From the NCBI RefSeq assembly GCF_025566965.1, contig NZ_JAOQJL010000007.1, positions 62,001 to 126,000 of the forward strand: 64,000 nt of DNA, given 5' to 3'. The position numbers and the translations under genes were made by a program. Positions 18,087-25,184 of this stretch are shown here, piece after piece (positions within the stretch are counted from its first letter, which is position 1; each line of letters opens with the position of its first letter). The notes beneath the pieces are model-generated. The model did not search any database and was not told the origin of the DNA. It worked only from the letters and a program-made list of their open reading frames with translations. The DNA is from Blautia_A ammoniilytica. GTDB taxonomy: Bacteria > Bacillota > Clostridia > Lachnospirales > Lachnospiraceae.

Positions 18087-19883
18087 TTATTTCCAGATAT
18101 TCATGTCAGACAAGATAGACATGGTTATTTCAGTTGCGTTGCCTCCGGTAGCATCGCTGTCTGCACCAATGTTGGTAGCAAAAAAGTATGTATTATCTGC
18201 AGTTTCGATATAACCGATAAACCATCCGTTCACATCCTGGCCATCCACACGTCCGGTTCCGGTCTTTCCGTAGAATGTTCCGGCATCGGAAGAAGAAAGG
18301 CAGATGGAATCTTTTACTGCATTGATGTTTTCAGGAGCAAATCCAAAGTTGTTATTCTGCAGCTGGGTTAAAAGTTCGACTTGCTCTATTGGAGAAATTT
18401 TCAAGGAAGACTCCATCCAATAGGTGGAGAAATCACCACTTATATTTTCGTTTCCATATCCAATTTCCTGAATATAGTTGGAAATGTTAGCGGCTCCAAG
18501 CTGTTCGTCCACAGATTCAAAATACCAATTCACAGAGGAATTCATTGCTGACTGTAAGGTCTGGTCTGCATTCCATGCTTCAAATGGATAGGTTTCTCCA
18601 TTCCATGCAATGAACGAATTTTCCGGTGTAATGATATCTTCTTCCAATCCGAACAGGGCATCGTATATCTTGTAGGTGGAGTTTGGTGCAACTCGCAGGG
18701 TGGCATGCTCCTTGTCGTGTATGCTCCATGCATCATTTTCCAAATCGTATAAAACAAAGCTGCCTTCGTATTCTCCGAAGTATGTGGAGAGGTCTACATA
18801 GGAAACATTCTCAGAAGAGGAATCCCATTGGTAGTGGCTTCCGTCTGCTGCGTATGTAGAAATAAAAGGTGCGAATCCAAGGAGAAGAACAGCAGTCAAC
18901 ATGAATGCAGTCATACCTTTTATTCTTTTCATAAATGTCGGCTTCTCATAAGAGGCAATGTTGATAATTCTTCGTTTCATCTGCTCCATGTTTCCACCAA
19001 GGCCGGCGGCAAACGGAAAAGGAGTAAGTGAAACCTTCTCTGCAAAGTTAATCAGTGTATTACCATAATCTTCGTAAGCATCCTCTTCAAGCATTTTCAA
19101 AACGGAAGTGTCACAGGCAACCTCTCTGTCATTACGCATTTCTTTCAGTGCATACCAGACAAGAGGATTGAACCAATATATTACCCCGGCAAGATTCATC
19201 AGATAACTGGCAACAGCATCTTTGTGCTTATAGTGCTGCAGTTCGTGCAACAGCATATACCGCATATCGGATTCGTTGTAATCAGAGATCAGATGAATCG
19301 GCAGATAAATACATGGTTTCAAAAGTCCCACAATAATCGGGGATTTCAAAAATGCAGTACTGTAAACAGGGATATTTCTGTGAATTCCCATTTCCTCCAA
19401 ACATCGATGATATAGTCTGCGTACCTCCGGGTTCTGAAGGGGAAGTGCAGATTTCTCCAAATTGCGTAGGCGGAGTGAGGATTTGATTACTAATATAATC
19501 ATTGCAAAAATGCCTACAGTCCATATCCCTAATAATATATATCCAGCAATGGATGGTGTCTCGCTATTTACAGAAAGTGCGAAATCATTCATCCAGTCTG
19601 TATTTCCGGTCGGATGAATTCCCACAGCTTCCCCCATAGCGGTTGCGGTACCAGAAGCAGGAGAGCTTCTTAAGCTACCAAGCCACGAGAAGATTTGTGG
19701 AAATCCGATGAGACGGAACGGTATAAAGGGAACTGCCAGCAACCCAAGAAGCAGGAACCACAGATTATACTGCATCCGGCTGGACAGGTTGTTTTTGAAT
19801 ATCCGCTTGGCTATCAAAAGAATTCCGATGATACCGCTGATAAATACATTGCATATTAAAAAGCGTATCATAAAATTAGCCAC
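18087..19883 (-). CDS. blaR1: BlaR1/MecR1 beta-lactam sensor-transducer (M56 metallopeptidase)
   Basis: BlaR1 is a polytopic membrane protein: its extracellular PBP-like domain is acylated by beta-lactam and activates a cytoplasmic-side zinc protease that leads to BlaI removal. The 598-residue protein has several N-terminal membrane helices. The zinc site HELQH is at 213-217, and a further helix (GMTAFMLTAVLLLGFAPFI) is near 323-341. The sensor domain has STYK (402-405), SVN (450-452) and KTGT (540-543). All key residues are present. It lies one base downstream of blaI, so they form an operon. It faces the PBP operon across one terminator. Confidence 0.93.
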   Translation of the reverse strand: MANFMIRFLICNVFISGIIGILLIAKRIFKNNLSSRMQYNLWFLLLGLLAVPFIPFRLIGFPQIFSWLGSLRSSPASGTATAMGEAVGIHPTGNTDWMNDFALSVNSETPSIAGYILLGIWTVGIFAMIILVIKSSLRLRNLEKSALPLQNPEVRRLYHRCLEEMGIHRNIPVYSTAFLKSPIIVGLLKPCIYLPIHLISDYNESDMRYMLLHELQHYKHKDAVASYLMNLAGVIYWFNPLVWYALKEMRNDREVACDTSVLKMLEEDAYEDYGNTLINFAEKVSLTPFPFAAGLGGNMEQMKRRIINIASYEKPTFMKRIKGMTAFMLTAVLLLGFAPFISTYAADGSHYQWDSSSENVSYVDLSTYFGEYEGSFVLYDLENDAWSIHDKEHATLRVAPNSTYKIYDALFGLEEDIITPENSFIAWNGETYPFEAWNADQTLQSAMNSSVNWYFESVDEQLGAANISNYIQEIGYGNENISGDFSTYWMESSLKISPIEQVELLTQLQNNNFGFAPENINAVKDSICLSSSDAGTFYGKTGTGRVDGQDVNGWFIGYIETADNTYFFATNIGADSDATGGNATEITMSILSDMNIWK

Positions 19884-19884
19884 G

Positions 19885-20271
19885 TTAATTTCCTCCTTTT
19901 TTTGACCTCTTGGAAAGAAGGGAACGGAGGGTGTCTATTTCTGTTTCAGACAGTCTGTCATTTTCTATATAGGCAGACAGCATGGCAGTGATATCCCCGT
20001 CATAGTATCGTTCCAGAAAAGAGTTGCTTTCCTGGCCGATGTATTCGCTTTCTTTCACGACTGGGGTATAAACAAACACTCGGCTCTGTTTTTCATAAGT
20101 TAGAACGCCTTTTGTTACGAGACGTTTGATTAAAGTCTGTATCGTCTTAGGACTCCAGCTTGTGGTCTGTAATAATTTATCTGTTATTTCATTGGTACTG
20201 ATCGGCGCATGTTTCCATACGATTTTCATAACTTCAAATTCAGCTTCAGAAATCTGTGGTAAATCGTTCAT
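19885..20271 (-). CDS. blaI: BlaI/MecI family transcriptional repressor
   Basis: BlaI is a dimeric winged-helix repressor inactivated after BlaR1 signalling. The 128-residue protein has the family N-terminus (LPQISEAEFEVMKIVWKHAPISTNEI) and a DNA-recognition region (TTSWSPKTIQTLIKRLVTKG). A C-terminal dimerisation region ends in basic residues. Its own promoter carries one operator and two more lie just upstream, so it is probably autoregulated. The same operators occur at the PBP promoter, which supports direct control of that operon. Confidence 0.95.
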   Translation of the reverse strand: MNDLPQISEAEFEVMKIVWKHAPISTNEITDKLLQTTSWSPKTIQTLIKRLVTKGVLTYEKQSRVFVYTPVVKESEYIGQESNSFLERYYDGDITAMLSAYIENDRLSETEIDTLRSLLSKRSKKGGN

Positions 20272-20291
20272 TTTAAATCCCTCCTTAAATC

Positions 20292-20303
20292 TTACGGCTG
20301 TAA
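20292..20303 (-). promoter_or_regulatory. BlaI-type operator 4 at the blaI start site
   Basis: TTAC-GGCT-GTAA within AAATCTTACGGCTGTAATAA. It lies 7 bases downstream of the blaI -10 box, covering the expected transcription start. Confidence 0.85.
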
Positions 20304-20310
20304 TAAATAT

Positions 20311-20339
20311 ATTATAGACGTTATTTATGTGGTTGTCAA
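20311..20339 (-). promoter_or_regulatory. blaI-blaR1 promoter
   Basis: On the minus strand TTGACA (20339-20334), a 17-base spacer and TATAAT (20316-20311) are a perfect consensus sigma-A promoter pointing at blaI. Confidence 0.9.
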
Positions 20340-20355
20340 TTTCAGAAAAAACATA

Positions 20356-20403
20356 TTGACTTGAAATCTTACTTGTGTAATAATTGAAATATTACAAGAG
20401 TAA
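20356..20403 (+). promoter_or_regulatory. BlaI-type operators 5 and 6 with a possible rightward promoter
   Basis: Operator 5 is TTAC-TTGT-GTAA (20369-20380) and operator 6 is TTAC-AAGA-GTAA (20392-20403), 23 bases apart and in opposite orientation by their flanks. TTGACT (20356-20361) with TAATAA (20378-20383), 16 bases apart, could be a rightward promoter overlapped by operator 5. No supported gene starts directly downstream; the next feature is the minus-strand XRE gene. Confidence 0.7.
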
Positions 20404-20430
20404 GATTTGGAGATGGCAACAAAAAGAAAA

Positions 20431-20460
20431 GAACCAGAATCACAACGGATTAGCTGGTTC
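20431..20460 (-). terminator. Terminator of the XRE regulator gene
   Basis: GAACCAG (20431-20437) and CTGGTTC (20454-20460) form a stem. Read leftward it is followed by TTTTCTTTTT, a good Rho-independent terminator right after the XRE stop codon. Confidence 0.8.
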
Positions 20461-20462
20461 CT

Positions 20463-20810
20463 TTACTCGTTTGAATTACCTCTTTTATGTATGAGTGCTA
20501 AGAGGTATTCAATTGCTGGAAGAATCTCGGCTGCCTCTTGCTCATCACATTCCTGTAGCATCAATAACAGTTTTTGTTTTTTCAACCCATCCGTAGCAGT
20601 GTCAGGGTGGAAAATCCGGTCTGCAGGAATGTGTAAATAAGCGATGATCTGGCACAATACTTCGAACTTGGGATTCCCACGGTCGTTTTCAATATTCAGT
20701 ATTGTACGTTCATCACAACCTATTTGTTCAGCTAATGCTGCTTGAGATAGATGGGCTTCTTCTCTGGCAGCCCGAACTACCTTCGCAAGATTTTTTACAT
20801 AGTCATGCAT
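20463..20810 (-). CDS. XRE-family helix-turn-helix regulator
   Basis: The 115-residue protein has an N-terminal XRE/Cro-type helix-turn-helix (LAKVVRAAREEAHLSQAALAEQIGCDERTILNIENDRGNPKFEVLCQI). The rest is a short helical tail with no protease or sensor domain. It is transcribed opposite to the phage early genes, the usual arrangement for a lysogeny repressor, though a regulator of the neighbouring island is also possible. The upstream spacer holds an imperfect TTTAC-N8-GTAAA dyad. Confidence 0.85.
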   Translation of the reverse strand: MHDYVKNLAKVVRAAREEAHLSQAALAEQIGCDERTILNIENDRGNPKFEVLCQIIAYLHIPADRIFHPDTATDGLKKQKLLLMLQECDEQEAAEILPAIEYLLALIHKRGNSNE

Positions 20811-20831
20811 TACAATTCACCTCAGTGCTAG

Positions 20832-20849
20832 TTTACACTACAGGGTAAA
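20832..20849. promoter_or_regulatory. Candidate XRE operator
   Basis: TTTAC and GTAAA are arranged as an 18-base dyad in the XRE upstream region, 22 bases before its start. It is suggested only by symmetry and position. Confidence 0.35.
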
Positions 20850-20915
20850 TATTATGAATTACAATAGAGTACAGGTATAAGATGAAACGAACTACACCAT
20901 AAAAGGAGAAATCAC

Positions 20916-20981
20916 ATGGAAGCAAGGAAACAGCACAGAATACGATGTTTGTTGAAGTTACTGAAATTTGCTCATGGATAA
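20916..20981 (+). CDS. 21-residue leader peptide ORF
   Basis: The short ORF encodes a basic peptide (MEARKQHRIRCLLKLLKFAH plus Gly). AAAGGAG lies 8 bases upstream of its ATG, a strong site for so short an ORF. Its stop is 10 bases before an 18-bp perfect hairpin, and the DUF3825 gene follows. That geometry suggests an attenuation leader, but a short signalling or membrane-active peptide is equally possible. Confidence 0.45.
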   Translation: MEARKQHRIRCLLKLLKFAHG

Positions 20982-20991
20982 AAACGCATTG

Positions 20992-21038
20992 ATAGGTGTA
21001 TCGCAATTCATGGAACGATAGAATTGCGATACACCTAT
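20992..21038 (+). terminator. 18-bp perfect hairpin upstream of the DUF3825 gene
   Basis: ATAGGTGTATCGCAATTC (20992-21009) pairs fully with GAATTGCGATACACCTAT (21021-21038), with an 11-base loop and TTTATATTT downstream. It may be a terminator or conditional attenuator. Confidence 0.75.
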
Positions 21039-21074
21039 TTTATATTTCAAGAGAAAACAAGAAGGAGGCTCATG

Positions 21075-21953
21075 ATGAAAGAGATGGAAGCAAAGACAGA
21101 AAACAGATATGAGTACAGAAAACCACAGGAAAAGAGGAAACAGATGATAGCACCGGATTTATTTGAATTTGCATATGTACCGGATTGGTACGGACATTTA
21201 GCGGAACTGGAGAGATTGGCATTGCCGGAATCATGGAAGTTCCGAAAGCCGAGCCGGGAAACAAAGAATGCAGACACCCCCATTTTAGAACGTTACATAC
21301 ATACAATTTTTCGCAAGCAGGTTATTGACTTTAATTCAGAAAGTGATCCAAGAAAGGCAGACAGTATTTTTCATTTGGAAAACGAATGCGTCTGCTTCCA
21401 TACTGGATTATACACACCTCAGTACAAGGGGATTTATGGTTATTTTGAAAGAAACAATTTTTCGGATTCTTTAAGAGATTGGTATTTTAGAGGTTTTTGT
21501 GATGAATTGTCTCCAAAGTTAAGATACATCGAGCCATTACCACAAAAGCCCGTCTATCATATGGCGCAGAGTGGCATTAACTTTAATCCAGAGTGGCCTA
21601 TAAGAGTAAACGTAAATCACATATTGGGAGATGAAGAGAACCTGGAGCGTATTCCGGCTAAAATTCGGAAGGTGAAGAATTTGCCGCTATTGTTTGAAAC
21701 AGCAGTAGAACTTGGAAGAAGGAAGTCGGTAATTGAACCGGGGCTTGTGGTCCCACAGGGATATCAGGGGAGAGTGCAGTATCTTCTTCCGGTTTATCTG
21801 ACGAATATGCAGAAACCTGACCTTGCCATGACACTGACGGTTATGGATGGGTACTATTTGGGTAATACCTGTCTGACGTTGGAGATGGCATATTTGAATG
21901 CGAGAGTAGTTGCAAGGCCAATGGCTCCGTGGCTTACGGAACTCGTAAAATAG
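21075..21953 (+). CDS. DUF3825-like protein
   Basis: The 292-residue protein resembles, from memory, the DUF3825 family: LFEFAYVPDWYGHLAELERLALPESW, then FHTGLYTPQYKGIYGYFERN, then INVNHIL-type sequence near residue 180. Family members are often found with RNA-associated domains, but no activity is established that I know of. No signal peptide is visible. The start follows AAGGAGG by 6 bases. It is bounded by a hairpin upstream and a strong terminator downstream, so it forms a single-gene unit, perhaps a lysogeny-expressed moron. Confidence 0.7.
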   Translation: MKEMEAKTENRYEYRKPQEKRKQMIAPDLFEFAYVPDWYGHLAELERLALPESWKFRKPSRETKNADTPILERYIHTIFRKQVIDFNSESDPRKADSIFHLENECVCFHTGLYTPQYKGIYGYFERNNFSDSLRDWYFRGFCDELSPKLRYIEPLPQKPVYHMAQSGINFNPEWPIRVNVNHILGDEENLERIPAKIRKVKNLPLLFETAVELGRRKSVIEPGLVVPQGYQGRVQYLLPVYLTNMQKPDLAMTLTVMDGYYLGNTCLTLEMAYLNARVVARPMAPWLTELVK

Positions 21954-21985
21954 GAAAACAGTACATAGAAACATGGATTGAATGG

Positions 21986-22035
21986 AACACCCGACAAGAT
22001 GCAATAGCTGAATTGCGCCTTGTCGGGTGTTTTTC
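21986..22035 (+). terminator. Terminator after the DUF3825 gene
   Basis: AACACCCGACAAG (21986-21998) pairs with CTTGTCGGGTGTT (22019-22031), a 13-bp perfect stem followed by TTTTC. Confidence 0.88.
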
Positions 22036-22094
22036 GCTTAAAGGATGATGGACAGGCTTCCTCTCTGCTACTGAAAAAATCTCAAAAAGTTTTT

Positions 22095-22121
22095 TAAATA
22101 GGAAATGAACCTTCCTATTTA
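22095..22121. promoter_or_regulatory. Palindrome upstream of the phage early operon
   Basis: TAAATAGGAA and TTCCTATTTA form a 10-bp perfect inverted repeat with a 7-base centre, 45 bases before the HTH gene. It could be an operator or hairpin at the head of the early operon. Confidence 0.45.
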
Positions 22122-22165
22122 ACTCTTATGATGATGCCACAAAGCAGAGGAAAGGAGGTGGGCAA

Positions 22166-22504
22166 GTGTTGAAAGCGAATGAACGTAGGCAGAAGATATT
22201 GGAAATTCTGTGTGTGCGCCGTCAGGAAACGATGGAAAATCTGGCACAGGAATTCAATGTTACAACTCGTACAATTCGGAATGATATTGAAGAATTGACA
22301 CTTGCTCACCCGATTGAAACCGTGCGTGGCAGATATGGTGGAGGCGTCAGGGTTGCTGATGGCTATTATCTTGGACGTAAGTATTTAAAACCAGATCAGC
22401 AGGAACTGTTGAAGCGGCTTTCAGAAAATTTAACAGGCGAAGACCTCGCTACGATGAACAGCATCCTTTCCGAATTTGCTTTGACAAAAAGGGCAGAGAA
22501 ATAA
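22166..22504 (+). CDS. DeoR/HTH_11-type DNA-binding protein
   Basis: This 112-residue protein has a DeoR-like N-terminal helix-turn-helix (RRQKILEILCVRRQETMENLAQEFNVTTRTIRNDIEELTLAHPIETVRGRYGGGV) but no effector domain. It starts at GTG 22166 after AAAGGAGGTG. It is the first gene of a long rightward early/replication operon and probably regulates it. Confidence 0.8.
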   Translation: MLKANERRQKILEILCVRRQETMENLAQEFNVTTRTIRNDIEELTLAHPIETVRGRYGGGVRVADGYYLGRKYLKPDQQELLKRLSENLTGEDLATMNSILSEFALTKRAEK

Positions 22505-22534
22505 GTCCTGTCTGAAAGATGGAGGTGAAAAGAT

Positions 22535-22873
22535 TTGGAAAGGGTGTTTATCTGCAGTCCGTTCCGGGGAGCGGAAGAGAAGAATGTGGAGCTTGCCAGA
22601 AAATATGCCAGATTTGCTTATGAAAAAGGCTGTCTTCCGGTAGTGCCTCATCTGTATTTTCCACAGTTCCTAAAGGAAAGTGATGTTCAGGAACGGATGG
22701 CAGGGATTCAGTTTGGACTTTCATTGTTGAAAGAGTGCCGGGAAGTATGGGTATTTGGAGAAATAATGAGTGAAGGCATGTGTATGGAGATTGCGGAAGC
22801 TGACCATGCAGGAATTCCCATCCGGTATTTCACAAAGCAAAACGGAGAATTTGTGGAAAGGAGCAGTTTATGA
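22535..22873 (+). CDS. DUF4406-like/nucleoside deoxyribosyltransferase-fold protein
   Basis: The 112-residue protein opens with VFICSPFRG and contains LPVVPHLYFPQFL and EVWVFGEIMSEGMCMEIAEADHAGIPI, the pattern of DUF4406 and nucleoside 2-deoxyribosyltransferase-like folds. A role in phage nucleotide metabolism is inferred. It uses a TTG start with GGAGGTGAAA upstream and overlaps the next gene by 4 bases. Confidence 0.7.
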   Translation: MERVFICSPFRGAEEKNVELARKYARFAYEKGCLPVVPHLYFPQFLKESDVQERMAGIQFGLSLLKECREVWVFGEIMSEGMCMEIAEADHAGIPIRYFTKQNGEFVERSSL

Positions 22874-23202
22874 GCGAGGAATTGTTGAAAATTGCAGATG
22901 GTCTTTTGGCGGTTTCGGAAGGAGTCCGTGCCCTCGCAGGAAAGGCACATTCATGTAATTGTAGTAAAAATCAGGAAGAAGAACGAGGGCAGAAGGATGA
23001 AGAAAGCGGAAATGAGAAGAGTCAGGAGAAACAAGAGAATGCCGTTACCATTGAACAGGTCCGTGCGGTCATGGCATCCAAATCGCAGGATGGAAAAACG
23101 CAGCAGGTCAAAGCGCTGATTCAAAAGTATGGGGCAGATAAGCTATCCGGGGTACAGCCGGAGAAATATGCAGATTTGCTTCGTGATGCAAAGGCTCTTT
23201 AA
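22870..23202 (+). CDS. Small phage early protein of unknown function
   Basis: A 110-residue protein with an acidic and Glu/Lys/Gln-rich low-complexity middle (NQEEERGQKDEESGNEKSQE). The C-terminal half is ordered (VTIEQVRAVMASKSQDGKTQQVKALIQKYGADKLSGV), a helix-rich segment common in phage early operons next to DUF2800 genes. I cannot assign a function. It overlaps its neighbours through ATGA and TAATG junctions. Confidence 0.7.
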   Translation: MSEELLKIADGLLAVSEGVRALAGKAHSCNCSKNQEEERGQKDEESGNEKSQEKQENAVTIEQVRAVMASKSQDGKTQQVKALIQKYGADKLSGVQPEKYADLLRDAKAL

Positions 23203-24332
23203 TGGGACAGCATGCGATATTATCCGCATCTGCCTCCAAACGATGGATGAACTGTACCCCATCTGCATTGTTGGAGAAGCAGTTTGCGGACGAGGAAAGT
23301 ATCTATGCAGCGGAGGGAACTGCTGCCCATGCTCTTGCAGAGCATAAGCTGAAACGGTTTCTTAAGAAGCGTTCCAAACGTCCGGTATCTGATTATGACT
23401 GTGATGAGATGGAAGAATGCACAGATGATTATGTGTCCTTTGCAATGGAGCAGATTGAAAAGGCGAAACAGTCATGCAGTGATCCGGTAGTGATGATTGA
23501 GCAGAGACTGGACTTTTCCAGATGGGTGCCGGAAGGATTCGGTACCGGAGATTTGGTCATCGTAGCGGATGATACTTTATACATTGTGGATTTGAAGTAC
23601 GGAAAAGGCATTGCTGTATCTGCAGAATGGAATCCACAGATGCTTTTATATTCTTTGGGAGCATTGGAACTGTTCGGTTCCCTTTATGACATTGAAAAGG
23701 TCAATATGACCATCCACCAGCCGAGACTGGAAAATGTCAGCACCTTTGAAATTACGGTTCATGACCTCATGGAATGGGCAGAGCAGGAGTTGATGCCGAA
23801 GGCAGAGATGGCAGCCAAAGGCGAAGGAGAGTTTGCAGTTGGAGATTGGTGTCGTTTCTGTAAAGCGAAAAATACCTGCCGTGCCAGAGCAGAAGAATAT
23901 TTGAGATTGGCACAAATGGAGTTTAAGCCACCGGAACTTTTGTCAGAGGAAGAAATCGCAGAGGTTTTGAAGGTGGCGGATGAACTTGCCAAGTGGTCTG
24001 CAGATGTTTATGCCTATGCACAGGATGAAGCGATTACACACGGAAGGGTATGGAACGGATTCAAACTGGTAGAAGGCAGAAGTAACCGTAAATATGTCAA
24101 CGAAGAGGAAGTGGCGGATGCTGCAAAAGCAGCCGGATATGAGGACATTTACAAGAAGTCTCTGATTGGTATCACGGAAATGGAGAAGCTGATGGGCAAA
24201 AAAGATTTTCAGAAGATACTGGGTAGTCTGGTGTATAAGCCGCAGGGCAAAATCACCTTGGTGCCGGAATCCGATAAGAGACCACCAATTCAAACAGAAA
24301 CCGCTGAGGCGGATTTTAAGGAGGATGAATAA
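23202..24332 (+). CDS. DUF2800 protein (PD-(D/E)XK nuclease-like)
   Basis: The 376-residue protein starts HAILSASASKRWMNCTPSALLE, followed by a Cas4/RecB-like core: EGTAAHALAEHKL, GTGDLVIVADDTLYIVDLKYGKG (Asp and Glu/Asp-x-Lys of the nuclease motif) and a C-terminal cysteine cluster (WCRFCKAKNTCRARAEEYL) that could hold metal. This is the usual DUF2800 protein of Firmicutes phage replication modules. It is directly followed by its usual partner, a DUF2815 ssDNA-binding-like protein. Confidence 0.88.
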   Translation: MGQHAILSASASKRWMNCTPSALLEKQFADEESIYAAEGTAAHALAEHKLKRFLKKRSKRPVSDYDCDEMEECTDDYVSFAMEQIEKAKQSCSDPVVMIEQRLDFSRWVPEGFGTGDLVIVADDTLYIVDLKYGKGIAVSAEWNPQMLLYSLGALELFGSLYDIEKVNMTIHQPRLENVSTFEITVHDLMEWAEQELMPKAEMAAKGEGEFAVGDWCRFCKAKNTCRARAEEYLRLAQMEFKPPELLSEEEIAEVLKVADELAKWSADVYAYAQDEAITHGRVWNGFKLVEGRSNRKYVNEEEVADAAKAAGYEDIYKKSLIGITEMEKLMGKKDFQKILGSLVYKPQGKITLVPESDKRPPIQTETAEADFKEDE

Positions 24333-24875
24333 ATGAGCAAGAATGAAACACCGACCAAAGTAATCGTACCGTGCAGATTTTCTTATCTGCATTGTTGGGA
24401 GCCGGAAGCAATCAATGGCGGCGAGCCGAAGTACAGCGTGTCTGCCATTATCCCGAAGTCAGATAAGGAAACCATTAAGAAGATTCAGGCAGCGGTGGAA
24501 GCTGCAAAGCAGGAATCTTTGTCAAAGTGGGGTGGCAAGATTCCACCGAATCTGAAGCTTCCTTTGCGTGATGGTGACATTGACCGACCGGAGGATGAGG
24601 CATATAAAGGCTGTTATTTCTTTAATGCCAACAGCAGACAGGCACCACAGGTGGTTGATAAGCAGGTACAGCCAATCCTGGATCAGACAGAAGTGTATTC
24701 CGGCTGTTACGGAAGAATCAGTGTAAACTTCTATGGCTACAACAGCAATGGCAACCGTGGTGTGGCAGCAGGACTTGGTAACATCCAGAAGTTGAAAGAC
24801 GGAGAGGCACTCAGCAGCCGTACCAATGCAGAGGATGATTTTGAAGCAGTAGAGGATGAAGATTTCCTCGGCTAA
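24333..24875 (+). CDS. DUF2815 protein, probable ssDNA-binding protein
   Basis: The 180-residue protein shows the DUF2815 pattern (VIVPCRFSYLHCWEPEAINGGEPKYSV at the start, VYSGCYGRISVNFYGYNSNGNRGV toward the end) and an acidic C-terminal tail (AEDDFEAVEDEDFLG) like that of ssDNA-binding proteins. It most likely coats single-stranded DNA for phage replication. It lies between DUF2800 and the DNA polymerase. Confidence 0.85.
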   Translation: MSKNETPTKVIVPCRFSYLHCWEPEAINGGEPKYSVSAIIPKSDKETIKKIQAAVEAAKQESLSKWGGKIPPNLKLPLRDGDIDRPEDEAYKGCYFFNANSRQAPQVVDKQVQPILDQTEVYSGCYGRISVNFYGYNSNGNRGVAAGLGNIQKLKDGEALSSRTNAEDDFEAVEDEDFLG

Positions 24876-24920
24876 TGATAAGGGCGGTGTATGCCGCCCG
24901 TACATAGAGGAGTTGTTTTG

Positions 24921-25184
24921 ATGAAAGAGACATGGACAGATATTCCCGGACTGGAAGGGAAATACAAGATCAGTAATATGGGGAGATACAAAAGGCTGTC
25001 CCGGTATATTCAGGGGAGAAGACTGCCGGAAGAGATTCTTCCTTTGAACCAGAGTCAGGTAAGGGAAGTTAAGGAAAGGCTTGGAAGAAAGGAACATGTG
25101 TATGATATTGCTGACAGCATGGGGATTTCCAGAAAGACCGTCAGCAAGATTAAATCGGGAAGGAGTTACGCATGGGCGAAGTAG
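24921..25184 (+). CDS. Small NUMOD4/HTH protein
   Basis: The 87-residue protein begins ETWTDIPGLEGKYKISNMGRY, a NUMOD4 motif normally found on homing endonucleases. It ends with a helix-turn-helix (HVYDIADSMGISRKTVSKIKSGRSY). No HNH or GIY-YIG catalytic domain is present, so it has only the DNA-binding parts. The start follows AGAGGAG. It overlaps the polymerase gene by 13 bases. Confidence 0.75.
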   Translation: MKETWTDIPGLEGKYKISNMGRYKRLSRYIQGRRLPEEILPLNQSQVREVKERLGRKEHVYDIADSMGISRKTVSKIKSGRSYAWAK

